Source: Bacteroidales bacterium (lineage in GTDB: Bacteria; Bacteroidota; Bacteroidia; Bacteroidales; WCHB1-69). Taken from it: a stretch of DNA of 34,058 nt. Below the pieces are notes generated by a model, which saw only the letters and a program-made list of their open reading frames with translations, ran no database searches and was not told the DNA's origin. Of the stretch, positions 15,595 to 24,032 are shown one piece after another; position 1 is the stretch's first letter, and each line of letters opens with the position of its first letter. The stretch lies in assembly GCA_024400785.1 (NCBI GenBank), contig JAKSME010000009.1, positions 1 to 34,058 on the forward strand, given 5' to 3'. A program made the position numbers and the translations under genes.

Positions 15595-17906
15595 TGGGGC
15601 GTAAGACATTCCATCCACTCGCACTTTTAATTCCGCTGATGCTGCTTTGCAACAGCGTAATGGCTCAGATTCCGGTCGGAGCGTTCCGCACGCACCTTTC
15701 CTATTATGGTGTGCATTCTGTGGCAGCCACGCCCAACACGGTGTACGCCGCTACCGATAACGCCCTCGTCCATTACGACCGCGCCACAGCCAACGTCGGG
15801 ACATGGAGCAAGGTGGAAGGCCTCACCGAAACCGGCATCGATGGCATTTACTACGACAAAGCATCCGACTATCTCATCGTGGTTTACAATAATGCCAACA
15901 TCGACTTGATTCGAGAAGAAACGCTCGTCAACCTCCCCGATATCAAGAACAAAGCCATGTCGGGCGATAAACACGTCAACAACATTCTGTCGCACAACGG
16001 TTTGCTGTACCTTTCCTGTACCTTCGGCATCGTTATCATCGACCCGGCCACAAGGCTCATTCGCGATACTTGGTACACGCAGCTGGGTACCACTCCCTTG
16101 GCCGTTAATTCTATACAAATATTTAATAATCAGTATTTTATTTGCACAAACGCGGGCATTTTCCACACACCCGTTCAATCAAATGCGGTGGCGGATTTTT
16201 CCACTTGGCAACGCGTAAGCGATATTTCCAACGGACACTACTCACACAGTTGCCTCTTTAACAACCGTTTGTATGCCGTTAGACACGTAAATGACGACAT
16301 CGACACACTCTACGTGTTCGACGGTGACGAATGGTCGGTTTCGAATATCGCCGTCTCTCCCATCCGCGCTTTAGATGCTAAAGACGACCTGATGCTCGTG
16401 GCAAGCTGGGCATTTGTACAAACCTACGACACCAACGAAGTCCTACTGAACTTTTACAATTATGAAGCCCCTTATCAATGGCAGAACATTCAGGATGCCT
16501 GCCTTGACAACAACACCGTTTGGGTGGCAGACGACAATAACGGCCTGGCACAAATCGCCCTCGACTGGAGTATCAATCACCTACATGTTTTGGACGGCCC
16601 CTACGCAGAATCTTCCTTCAAAATGGATTACTCAAACGGCATTTTGGCCTTAGTGCCTGGAGGAATCACCTCCACATGGGGTAAGGCTTACACCCCCGCC
16701 AACTTCGCCTATTTTTCTAATGAACAATGGATTAACATTATACAAGCCGACTGCCCCCCATTGTACGGCCTTTCCGATTTGACTTGTACCGCCATTAACC
16801 CTCGCAATTCGAAAGAAATTTACGCTGGAATTTTCTGCGGAGGTCTGGCTAAATACAACGAATGGAAGGTTGACACCGTTTTCAACAGTTCCAACAGCCC
16901 GCTTCAGGCTTTTGACACGAGCGAAGCTTACATAGGTGGACTGCGCTACGACGACTATGGGAATCTGTGGATGTCTTGTTGCTACTCTTCCCGGCCTTTG
17001 GCTGTATTAAAAACCGATGGAACTTGGAAAACATTCACTCTATCATCCTATGTATCAGGATTTACCACATCCTTTGGCAATATTTTAATCGATTCAAGGG
17101 GTTGGAAATGGATTATCATGCCCCGCGCAAACAACATCGTGGTTTTCAACGACAACCACACCATTGACAATATTTCCGACGACCAAACCACCTCGGTAAA
17201 TATCAATGCGGCCGCCAACATTGAAACCTCTACCATCAATTGCATGGTGGAAGATAAAAAAGGCGAGATTTGGATTGGCTGCAACCTGGGTATCAAGATA
17301 ATTTATACGCCCGGACAGATTTTCAACGGAGGTGTCTATCCACAAAACGTATTGGTAAAACAAGGGAATTACGTTCAAAATCTATTTGAGTTTGAAGAAG
17401 TTACATGTATGGCGGTAGATGATGCCAACCGAAAATGGGTGGGCACGGCAAAGTCGGGCGTCTTTCTGATTTCCGAAAACGGAGACAAAGAACTTCTACA
17501 TTTGACCACCGACAATTCGCCACTTCTCTCCAACAGAATCAACGACATCTGCATCCAGCGACAAACGGGCGAGGTTTTCTTTGCCACCAACGAGGGGCTG
17601 ATTTCCTATCGTGGCACGGCAACCGAAGGCGCGGAAGAGTACAATGATGTGAAAGTGTTCCCGAATCCGGTTCGTGACACGTACCACGGGATCATCACGG
17701 TGAGCGGGTTGAAAGAGAACTCGTTCTGCAAGGTGGCCGATGCGGCGGGGAATCTGGTTTGGCAAGGCTTTGCCAATGGCGGTACGCTGACCTGGGACGG
17801 CAAAGATTTTTATGGAAATCGGCCCGCAACTGGTGTCTACTTCGTCTTTTCTTCCGACAAAGACGGGAAAAAGAAAAATGTTGCGAAAATCCTTTTCATT
17901 CATTAA
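15594..17906 (+). CDS. porZ: T9SS attachment-complex protein PorZ
   Basis: 770 residues. A signal peptide (MGRKTFHPLA...SVMAQ) is followed by IPVGAFRTHLSYYGVHSVA, the start typical for PorZ. Two beta-propeller lobes follow, with repeated segments such as GLTETGIDGIYYDK, VWVADDNNGLAQI, LWMSCCYSS, GEIWIGCNLGIKII and KWVGTAKSGVFL (two-component-regulator propeller repeats). The C-terminal 85 residues (KVFPNPVRDTYHG to LFIH) are a T9SS-type domain. In Porphyromonas gingivalis PorZ is at the cell surface and helps deliver anionic LPS to the sortase PorU. Length and domain order fit. Its start overlaps the permease stop by one base. A short 8-bp hairpin overlaps its stop. Confidence 0.87.
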   Translation: MGRKTFHPLALLIPLMLLCNSVMAQIPVGAFRTHLSYYGVHSVAATPNTVYAATDNALVHYDRATANVGTWSKVEGLTETGIDGIYYDKASDYLIVVYNNANIDLIREETLVNLPDIKNKAMSGDKHVNNILSHNGLLYLSCTFGIVIIDPATRLIRDTWYTQLGTTPLAVNSIQIFNNQYFICTNAGIFHTPVQSNAVADFSTWQRVSDISNGHYSHSCLFNNRLYAVRHVNDDIDTLYVFDGDEWSVSNIAVSPIRALDAKDDLMLVASWAFVQTYDTNEVLLNFYNYEAPYQWQNIQDACLDNNTVWVADDNNGLAQIALDWSINHLHVLDGPYAESSFKMDYSNGILALVPGGITSTWGKAYTPANFAYFSNEQWINIIQADCPPLYGLSDLTCTAINPRNSKEIYAGIFCGGLAKYNEWKVDTVFNSSNSPLQAFDTSEAYIGGLRYDDYGNLWMSCCYSSRPLAVLKTDGTWKTFTLSSYVSGFTTSFGNILIDSRGWKWIIMPRANNIVVFNDNHTIDNISDDQTTSVNINAAANIETSTINCMVEDKKGEIWIGCNLGIKIIYTPGQIFNGGVYPQNVLVKQGNYVQNLFEFEEVTCMAVDDANRKWVGTAKSGVFLISENGDKELLHLTTDNSPLLSNRINDICIQRQTGEVFFATNEGLISYRGTATEGAEEYNDVKVFPNPVRDTYHGIITVSGLKENSFCKVADAAGNLVWQGFANGGTLTWDGKDFYGNRPATGVYFVFSSDKDGKKKNVAKILFIH

Positions 17907-17923
17907 TGAACCAATTTCATTAA
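17903..17923. terminator. Weak hairpin between convergent porZ and glycosyltransferase genes
   Basis: TTAATGAA/TTCATTAA arms with a five-base loop; each stop codon lies within an arm. No T-run follows on either strand, so activity as a terminator is uncertain. Confidence 0.3.
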
Positions 17924-18810
17924 CGAACCTTTTCACACAAATACCCCAATTTGTAAAAATCGAAACAGCGCATACTGGGTTTGATAGAGTATAGATTTTT
18001 TTCTATCATCTTTTTAAAAATAGAATAAAACAAACGATAGAAACCCACCAAATGCCACGACTTCAATTTATGATAAGTACTTAATAATGTGATGGATTGA
18101 ATAAATCCCTCGCGGTCATCAACGCGCTCCAACAAAGCCAACAAATTGTCAATCCCATTTTGTGTTTGTTGCAAAAATTGCTTGGTCGGGCCGATACCTT
18201 CATGCCGCAAAGCATTATCAATATGTTGGATGGAAATATGCTGTTTTTGCAGTTCAATACCAAAAAGCGTATCTTCGTGACCATATCCTTGGACCTTTTC
18301 ATCGAATTTCACCTTAGTAAATATCTTCTTTTGTATCAAGAAGTTAAATGGAGTAAAAGAACGATTGGGGGCCAAATTGCGCTTTTCGGCAGGTACTTCT
18401 TCGCGCGCACATCCGTAAGCCCAACGCAAAACACTATCCTTTTTGGGCCGCCGTTTGCGATACTCGCAACCTCCCACCACCACCTGCGCGGGAAGTACGG
18501 ACAAGTATTTTTTCAAAAAATCCTTTTTTGTTACTTTGGCATCGCAGTCAATAAATAGCAAATATTCATATTTGGCGTTGGCTGCCAGCGTATTACGGGC
18601 AATTGAGCGGCCCAAATTAACGTAAGTTTGAAGATAAGTGACATTTTCTTCAAAATCCAAACAGGCATTTTTCAGTTGGAAGTCATACTCGGAAGCATCG
18701 TCAAGCAGGAGGATTTCATAGGGAACAGACAACTTGGCAGCCTGAGTTTGCAGGTCGCGCACCAGTTGATTTACGTCCCAATTATGAATGGCTATGCAGA
18801 TAGAGAGCAT
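17920..18810 (-). CDS. Family 2 glycosyltransferase
   Basis: 296 residues. The GT-A fold start MLSICIAIHN, the LLLDDAS strand (36-40) and the metal/nucleotide-binding DCD (88-90, in LLFIDCDAKV) are present, as is YGHEDTLFGIELQK, the ED acceptor motif seen in GT2 enzymes. The last 60 residues contain amphipathic segments with basic residues, perhaps for membrane association. It has no predicted transmembrane helices of its own. The sugar and acceptor are unknown. It begins one base after the ftsE stop and is probably the last gene of the gyrB-ftsE-GT unit. It is convergent with porZ. Confidence 0.9.
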   Translation of the reverse strand: MLSICIAIHNWDVNQLVRDLQTQAAKLSVPYEILLLDDASEYDFQLKNACLDFEENVTYLQTYVNLGRSIARNTLAANAKYEYLLFIDCDAKVTKKDFLKKYLSVLPAQVVVGGCEYRKRRPKKDSVLRWAYGCAREEVPAEKRNLAPNRSFTPFNFLIQKKIFTKVKFDEKVQGYGHEDTLFGIELQKQHISIQHIDNALRHEGIGPTKQFLQQTQNGIDNLLALLERVDDREGFIQSITLLSTYHKLKSWHLVGFYRLFYSIFKKMIEKNLYSIKPSMRCFDFYKLGYLCEKVR

Positions 18811-18811
18811 A

Positions 18812-19621
18812 TTAGAGCATCGTGTCGAGTAATTTCCCGTCTTCGATACAGATGGTGCGAGAGGGGAACTTGTCGAGCATGGTGAAATTATGGGTGCTCA
18901 TCAGCACAGTTGTACCTTGTTTTTCGTTGATGTCGTGAAGCAGTTGGAAAATTTCTTCCGCAGAAAACGGGTCCAAATTTCCGGTGGGTTCATCGGCCAA
19001 AATGAGGTTGGGCCGATTGATGAGTGCTCGCGCGATGCACACACGTTGTTGTTCGCCGCCAGAAAGTTGATGCGGGTACTTAAAATCCTTAGTCTCCAAA
19101 TGTACCAACGTAAGTACCTCTTTCACACGGGTTTCCATCTGACTTTTATCTTTCCACCCAGTCGCTTTCATGGCGGACATCAGGTTTTCGGCCACGGTCT
19201 TGTCTGACAACAATTGATAATCTTGGAAAACGACACCAAACTCGCGACGCAAATACGGGATTTTTTTAGTTTTAATGGTTTTAAGATTGTAACCGACACA
19301 CATGGCCTCGCCGTCTTTGAGCGGAAGTTCAGCCATCAACAATTTAATGATGGATGATTTTCCGGTACCCGTTTTCCCAACCAGGTACACATATTCACCT
19401 TTGTTAATGGTGAATGATACTTTGGACAATACCAAAATCTTTTTTTGGTAGATGTCAACATCTTGCAAAACAATCATCGGCTCAGCGGTGTGGGGTTCCT
19501 CTGCCGGCTGACTGGTTTCTGCAATGGGAGAATCGGACTGAAGTGCGGTATCGGTCAAAATATCACCAGGTTGCGCACCATTTTGGGGCATAAAAATATC
19601 TTCGTTGGGCATGGTGTTCAA
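18812..19621 (-). CDS. ftsE: FtsE-like ABC ATPase with N-terminal extension
   Basis: 269 residues. The ATPase core starts at about residue 49 ([10 protein letters not shown]). Walker A is GKTGTGKS at 82-89, followed by the Q-loop [18 protein letters not shown], the signature LSGGEQQRV, Walker [13 protein letters not shown], and the H-loop STHN. The core length fits FtsE, which pairs with FtsX to control peptidoglycan hydrolysis at the septum. The first 48 residues (rich in Pro, Glu, Gln, Ala) are unusual for FtsE. If translation starts at the ATG at 19477 the extension disappears; the one at 19621 is two bases after the gyrB stop, which favours the long form. No FtsX gene is adjacent. Confidence 0.85.
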   Translation of the reverse strand: MNTMPNEDIFMPQNGAQPGDILTDTALQSDSPIAETSQPAEEPHTAEPMIVLQDVDIYQKKILVLSKVSFTINKGEYVYLVGKTGTGKSSIIKLLMAELPLKDGEAMCVGYNLKTIKTKKIPYLRREFGVVFQDYQLLSDKTVAENLMSAMKATGWKDKSQMETRVKEVLTLVHLETKDFKYPHQLSGGEQQRVCIARALINRPNLILADEPTGNLDPFSAEEIFQLLHDINEKQGTTVLMSTHNFTMLDKFPSRTICIEDGKLLDTML

Positions 19622-19623
19622 TA

Positions 19624-21600
19624 TTAGATGTCGATATTGGCGTAACGGGCGTTCTTTTCAATAAATTCACGGCGCGGGGGAACTTCGTCACCCATGAGCA
19701 TGGAGAAGATATAGTCGGCCTCCATAGCATTTTCGATGGTGACTTGGCGCAAGGTACGGCGTGCCGGGTCCATGGTGGCGGCCCAGAGTTGTTCTTCGTT
19801 CATTTCACCCAAACCTTTGTAGCGTTGTACGTGCAGACCGGCTTCGTTGGCACCGTTGTTGGTCATTTCTGCCATAGCGCCGTCACGTTCTTCATCCGTC
19901 CAGGCGTAACGCTCGTTATTACCCTTCTTTACCAAATACAACGGCGGGGTTGCGATATAGACATGCCCGCGTTCGATCAACTCACGCATGTGGCGGAAGA
20001 AGAAGGTAAGAATCAAAGTCGCGATGTGGCTGCCGTCCACGTCGGCATCGGTCATGATGATAACCTTGTGATAACGCAACTTTTCCATATTCAGTGCTTT
20101 GTGGTCTTCATCGGTACCGATGGAAACGCCGAGGGCAGTGTATATATTCTTGATTTCCTCGCTGTCGAGCACGCGATGTTGCGGAGCTTTCTCTACATTT
20201 AATATCTTTCCTCGCAATGGCAAAATGGCTTGGAAGTGCGCATCACGGCCCTGTTTTGCCGTACCGCCTGCTGAATCACCCTCGACGAGGTACAATTCGC
20301 AATCTTCTGCAATTTTGGAAGAGCAATCCGACAATTTGCCGGGAAGTCCGCCGCCGCTGAAAGCGCTTTTGCGTTGGACACTCTCACGCGCCTTACGAGC
20401 CGCATGACGTGCTGTTGCTGCCAAAACAACTTTGGCCACAATTTCCTTCGCATCGCGGGGATGTTCCTCCAAATAATTCTCAAGCATATCGCTAACCGCC
20501 TGACTAACAACGCCTTCAATCTCACTATTTCCCAATTTCGTCTTCGTTTGGCCTTCGAATTGCGGCTCTGCGACCTTCACTGAAATGATGGCTGTCAAGC
20601 CCTGGCGGAAGTCATCACCGGAAATTTCAATTTTGTCTTTTTCCAACTTGTCCAGCATCTTATTATTGCTGGCATATTTTTTCAAAGTGTTCGTCAGCGC
20701 ACGACGGAAACCAGTAAGGTGCGTACCGCCTTCTATCGTATTGATATTGTTGACATAGGAATGGATGTTTTCATTCCATCCGTCATTGTACTGCATAACC
20801 ACTTCAATCGGAACGCTGCCCTTTTCTGTTTCAATATAGATGGGCATTTCCATGATTTTGGTACGACCGCTGTCAAGGAATTTTATAAAATCCTTCAATC
20901 CCTCTTCGGAGTAGAAAACTTCAGATTTATACTCACCGTTGTCTTCTTTTTCGCGTTGGTCGATGAGGGTGATTTTGATTTTTTTATTCAAGAAGGCCAA
21001 TTCTTTCAAACGGCTGGCCAAAATGTCATATTTGTAAACAGAGACATTAAAGATGCTGTCATCGGGGAGGAAAGTGATACGCGTTCCGCGATAGTCGGTT
21101 TTGCCGACCTCTTTCACCGAGTAGAGTGGTTTGCCGTAAGCGAATTCCTGAACGTAATGGATGCCATTACGATACACATCTGCCTGAAGGTGTTTGGACA
21201 ATGCATTGACGCAGGAGACGCCGACACCGTGCAAACCTCCGGAAACCTTATAAGAATCCTTGTTGAACTTACCGCCGGCATGCAACACGGTCAGAACGAC
21301 CTCCAAAGCGGAACGATGTTCTTTTTCGTGCATGTCGGTAGGGATGCCGCGGCCGTTGTCCAAAACCGAAATCGAGTTGTCCTCATATATTGTAACCTCG
21401 ATGTTGTTACAGTGTCCGGCCAACGCTTCATCGATGGAATTATCCACCACTTCGTACACCAAATGGTGCAATCCGCGCTCTCCGATATCACCGATGTACA
21501 TAGCGGGACGTTTCCGCACGGCCTCCAATCCCTCCAACACCTGGATATGGTCGGCATTATAATCTTCAACATGCAAATTCTTTTCTTCTAATTCGCTCAT
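19624..21600 (-). CDS. gyrB: DNA gyrase subunit B
   Basis: 658 residues from the ATG at 21600 (a TTG nine bases upstream would add three residues and is less likely). GHKL ATPase: VDNSIDEALAG, DNGRGIPTDMH and GGLHGVGVSCVNALS. Next come the transducer domain, then the TOPRIM motifs VEGDSAGGTAKQGRD and TDADVDGSHI, and the C-terminal QRYKGLGEMNEEQLWAATMDP. It introduces negative supercoils together with GyrA, which is not here. The promoter box is at 21633-21640. It is followed after two bases by the FtsE-like gene. Confidence 0.97.
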   Translation of the reverse strand: MSELEEKNLHVEDYNADHIQVLEGLEAVRKRPAMYIGDIGERGLHHLVYEVVDNSIDEALAGHCNNIEVTIYEDNSISVLDNGRGIPTDMHEKEHRSALEVVLTVLHAGGKFNKDSYKVSGGLHGVGVSCVNALSKHLQADVYRNGIHYVQEFAYGKPLYSVKEVGKTDYRGTRITFLPDDSIFNVSVYKYDILASRLKELAFLNKKIKITLIDQREKEDNGEYKSEVFYSEEGLKDFIKFLDSGRTKIMEMPIYIETEKGSVPIEVVMQYNDGWNENIHSYVNNINTIEGGTHLTGFRRALTNTLKKYASNNKMLDKLEKDKIEISGDDFRQGLTAIISVKVAEPQFEGQTKTKLGNSEIEGVVSQAVSDMLENYLEEHPRDAKEIVAKVVLAATARHAARKARESVQRKSAFSGGGLPGKLSDCSSKIAEDCELYLVEGDSAGGTAKQGRDAHFQAILPLRGKILNVEKAPQHRVLDSEEIKNIYTALGVSIGTDEDHKALNMEKLRYHKVIIMTDADVDGSHIATLILTFFFRHMRELIERGHVYIATPPLYLVKKGNNERYAWTDEERDGAMAEMTNNGANEAGLHVQRYKGLGEMNEEQLWAATMDPARRTLRQVTIENAMEADYIFSMLMGDEVPPRREFIEKNARYANIDI

Positions 21601-21632
21601 AATCAACAATATAGATTTTTATTATAACACTG

Positions 21633-21640
21633 CAAATTTA
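21633..21640 (-). promoter_or_regulatory. -7 box for gyrB
   Basis: Minus strand TAAATTTG then CAG, matching TAnnTTTG, 33 bases before the gyrB start. It is joined through one G to the T-tract of the recQ terminator. Confidence 0.62.
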
Positions 21641-21641
21641 C

Positions 21642-21694
21642 AAAAAAAATCTCACTTTTTTGCTCTTTTCAGGGAAAAAAAGTGAGATTTTTTC
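21642..21694 (-). terminator. Rho-independent terminator of recQ
   Basis: Long AT-rich stem: AAAAAATCTCACTTTTTT on one side (21693-21676 region) pairs with AAAAAAGTGAGATTTTTT on the other, around a loop of about 13 bases, and the 3' end on the minus strand is a run of eight T. It starts about 20 bases past the end of the second recQ segment. Confidence 0.87.
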
Positions 21695-21713
21695 GAGGCA
21701 GAAATGCCCGGTA

Positions 21714-22169
21714 TCAATTGCCCAAATCGGACATGAATTTGATCTTCATAATGCGAATTTCTTCCATTGAATATTCGTCCTCACCAAGCTCGGCAAGCGC
21801 GTCTTCGACGGAGTCGGATTCCGCATTGGCGAAGTAGTCGAGGATGTCTTCCTGATGGTAGGGTTCGATGTATTCTTCGATATAGTAGTCAATATCCAGC
21901 TTGGTACCGGAAGACCCGATGCTTTCGATTTCAGTCAGCAGCTCATCCATGTCCAAGCCCTTGGCGATGGCAATGTCCTCAAAATTGAGTTTTCTGTCGA
22001 TATTCTGGATGATATAAACCTTCAGAGCGGATTTATTGATGACGGACTTAACCACAAAGTCCTGCGGACGTTCGATTTCGTTATCTTCGACATATTTTTT
22101 GATGAGTTCGATAAACGGTTGTCCATACTTTTGTGCTTTTCCTGCTCCGACACCGCTGATATGCGTCAT
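21714..22169 (-). CDS. recQ: RecQ C-terminal segment (second half of HRDC plus tail), after an in-frame TAA
   Basis: 151 codons starting with ATG immediately after the stop of the main recQ frame and in the same frame. THISGVGAGKAQKYGQPFIELIKKY is the second half of the HRDC domain, with the helix-hairpin GVGAGKA; VKSVINKSALKVYIIQNIDRK, LDMDELLTEIESI and GTKLDIDYYI follow as in the C-terminal tail of complete Bacteroidota RecQ proteins. Joined, the two parts give about 731 residues, the expected length. It may be a separate polypeptide made by re-initiation, a dead remnant, or the result of one wrong base in the assembly. The absence of other stops or frameshifts argues that the break is recent or erroneous. 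Confidence 0.75.
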   Translation of the reverse strand: MTHISGVGAGKAQKYGQPFIELIKKYVEDNEIERPQDFVVKSVINKSALKVYIIQNIDRKLNFEDIAIAKGLDMDELLTEIESIGSSGTKLDIDYYIEEYIEPYHQEDILDYFANAESDSVEDALAELGEDEYSMEEIRIMKIKFMSDLGN

Positions 22170-23909
22170 TTACTCTATCGTGGTCGGATATTGCGTACAC
22201 ATATCTTCCAAGGACGGGTCCTGGAAAATGACGAATGGTGGAATGTTTTCGCGTTGCGCGATGGTTTTCCGCAAATCTTTCAACAAAGAGAACAGTATGT
22301 TGTCGATAGCCTCGCCCTTGTTGGGTACGATTTCCTCATCCACGTCGTCATCTTGCTCTTCACTCACCGGTTTTGCAATCTGGATGGCATACGGATTGCG
22401 CAAATAACGTTCACCTTTCTTCGTGATTTTCAACAGTCCGTAATTCTCCACATCCTTCACCACCAATTCATCAAAAATGGCCAAACGAATGACATTAGAC
22501 CAGAATTTGGCATCAAATTCCTCTCCCTCTCCAAACTGTTTCAGCTCATGGTGTTTGAATTTCTTGACAGAAGTGGTTTTGTTCCCGGTTAAAATGTCAA
22601 CTATGTGGTCTTCTTTGAACTGTTGTTTTACAGTCTGAATGACTTCAATGGCCAGTTGGATTTGTTCTGAAGCGTTCATTTTAGGTTTCGGATGACAGCA
22701 GTTATCGCAATTGTGGCAGTTCTCTTCCTCGTAATTTTCTCCGAAATAGTGTAATAGGTGCTTGCGGCGGCAGCTGGTGGATTCTGCGTAAGCGGCAGTT
22801 TCTGCAAGTAACTGTTTGACAATTTCCTGCTCTGCAACGGCTTTTTTTGTAGAGAATTTCTCCAGTTTGTATAGGTCTTTATAGTCATAAAAAGCAATAC
22901 ATTTGCCTTCGCCATCATCGCGACCGGCGCGACCGGTTTCCTGATAGTAACCTTCCAAGCTCTTGGGCATGTCATAGTGGATGACGAATCGGACATCGGG
23001 CTTGTCGATGCCCATGCCGAAAGCGATGGTAGCGACTATGACTTCAGCTTTTTCCATCAAAAATGCGTCTTGATTTTCCACACGGGTTTTAGAATCAAGG
23101 CCGGCGTGATAAGGTAGTGCACGGATCTTGTTCACTTGCAAAAAGCTGGCGAATTCTTCCACCTTCTTTCGGCTCAAACAATAAATAATGCCGGATTTTC
23201 CGGGATTGTCCTTGATGAATTTCACGATTTCCTTGTCCACGTCTTTGGTCTTTTCGCGAATCTCATAATAGAGGTTGGGACGGTTGAACGAGGAAATGAA
23301 CACCTCCGCATTGTCCATGCCCAAATTCTTCTGAATATCGTTTTGGACCTTAGGAGTTGCGGTGGCAGTCAGCGCAATAACGGGCACTTTGGTGCCGATG
23401 GCATCTATGATGGACCGAATGCGCCGATATTCCGGACGGAAGTCATGGCCCCATTCAGAAATACAATGGGCCTCATCGATGGCGTAGAATGAAATGTTGA
23501 TGGCTTTGAAGAAGTCTACGTTTTCCTCCTTGGTAAGGGACTCGGGCGCCACATAGAGCAGCTTGGTTTTTCCGCTCAGCAAGTCTTCACGCACCGTGTT
23601 GATTTCAGCTTTTGAAAGTGAGGAATTCAGGAAGTGGGCCACACCGCTTTCAGTACTGTAATTGCGGATGGCGTCGACTTGGTTTTTCATCAATGCGATG
23701 AGGGGGGAAATGATGATGGCCGTTCCCTCACTCATCAATGCGGGCAGCTGGTAGCACATGGATTTTCCTCCGCCTGTGGGCATGATGACAAAACAATCTT
23801 TCCCATTCAATAATGCTTTAATAATCTCCAACTGGTTGCCTTTGAACTGACTAAAGCCGAAGATTTTTTTCAACATCTTCTTGATGTCCTTTTCCGTGAA
23901 CTTCTGCAT
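22170..23909 (-). CDS. recQ: ATP-dependent DNA helicase RecQ, cut within HRDC by an in-frame TAA
   Basis: 579 residues. Walker A is MPTGGGKS at 43-50, the DEAH box lies at 145-148, motif VI is QETGRAGRD, and the zinc-binding cysteines are in CRRKHLLHYF and NCHNCDNCC. The winged-helix RQC region follows (about 405-500), then the first part of the HRDC domain (LLKDLRKTIAQRENIPPF, DPSLEDMCTQYPTTIE). The frame ends at TAA 22172-22170, where homologues continue with an acidic residue and the rest of HRDC. Helicase and RQC domains are complete, so the shortened protein could still unwind DNA. The promoter box is at 23984-23991, and a 13-bp hairpin (23944-23973) lies in the leader. Confidence 0.88.
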   Translation of the reverse strand: MQKFTEKDIKKMLKKIFGFSQFKGNQLEIIKALLNGKDCFVIMPTGGGKSMCYQLPALMSEGTAIIISPLIALMKNQVDAIRNYSTESGVAHFLNSSLSKAEINTVREDLLSGKTKLLYVAPESLTKEENVDFFKAINISFYAIDEAHCISEWGHDFRPEYRRIRSIIDAIGTKVPVIALTATATPKVQNDIQKNLGMDNAEVFISSFNRPNLYYEIREKTKDVDKEIVKFIKDNPGKSGIIYCLSRKKVEEFASFLQVNKIRALPYHAGLDSKTRVENQDAFLMEKAEVIVATIAFGMGIDKPDVRFVIHYDMPKSLEGYYQETGRAGRDDGEGKCIAFYDYKDLYKLEKFSTKKAVAEQEIVKQLLAETAAYAESTSCRRKHLLHYFGENYEEENCHNCDNCCHPKPKMNASEQIQLAIEVIQTVKQQFKEDHIVDILTGNKTTSVKKFKHHELKQFGEGEEFDAKFWSNVIRLAIFDELVVKDVENYGLLKITKKGERYLRNPYAIQIAKPVSEEQDDDVDEEIVPNKGEAIDNILFSLLKDLRKTIAQRENIPPFVIFQDPSLEDMCTQYPTTIE

Positions 23910-23943
23910 TAGAATATAATTTGATTAACTCAAATAGATAAGT

Positions 23944-23973
23944 GTGTGAAATGAAACATTTTTCATTTCACAC
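23944..23973. repeat. Perfect 13-bp inverted repeat in the recQ leader
   Basis: Arms GTGTGAAATGAAA (23944-23956) and TTTCATTTCACAC (23961-23973) with a 4-base loop. It lies between the recQ -7 box and its start codon, so it would form at the 5' end of the mRNA. On the minus strand no T-run follows, so it does not look like a terminator for hldD. Confidence 0.8.
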
Positions 23974-23983
23974 GACTGAATTA

Positions 23984-23991
23984 CAAAGGTA
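23984..23991 (-). promoter_or_regulatory. -7 box for recQ
   Basis: Minus strand TACCTTTG matches TAnnTTTG; 74 bases before the recQ start codon and 11 bases before the hairpin. Confidence 0.55.
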
Positions 23992-24032
23992 TAAATATTT
24001 CTGGGAATGAGTGACTTTTTTTTTCAAAAAAA

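Noticed and set aside
20719-21591. 290-codon plus-strand frame opposite gyrB
   Set aside because: gyrB motifs are complete on the other strand; the His/Phe/Val-rich translation is what the complement of such codons gives.
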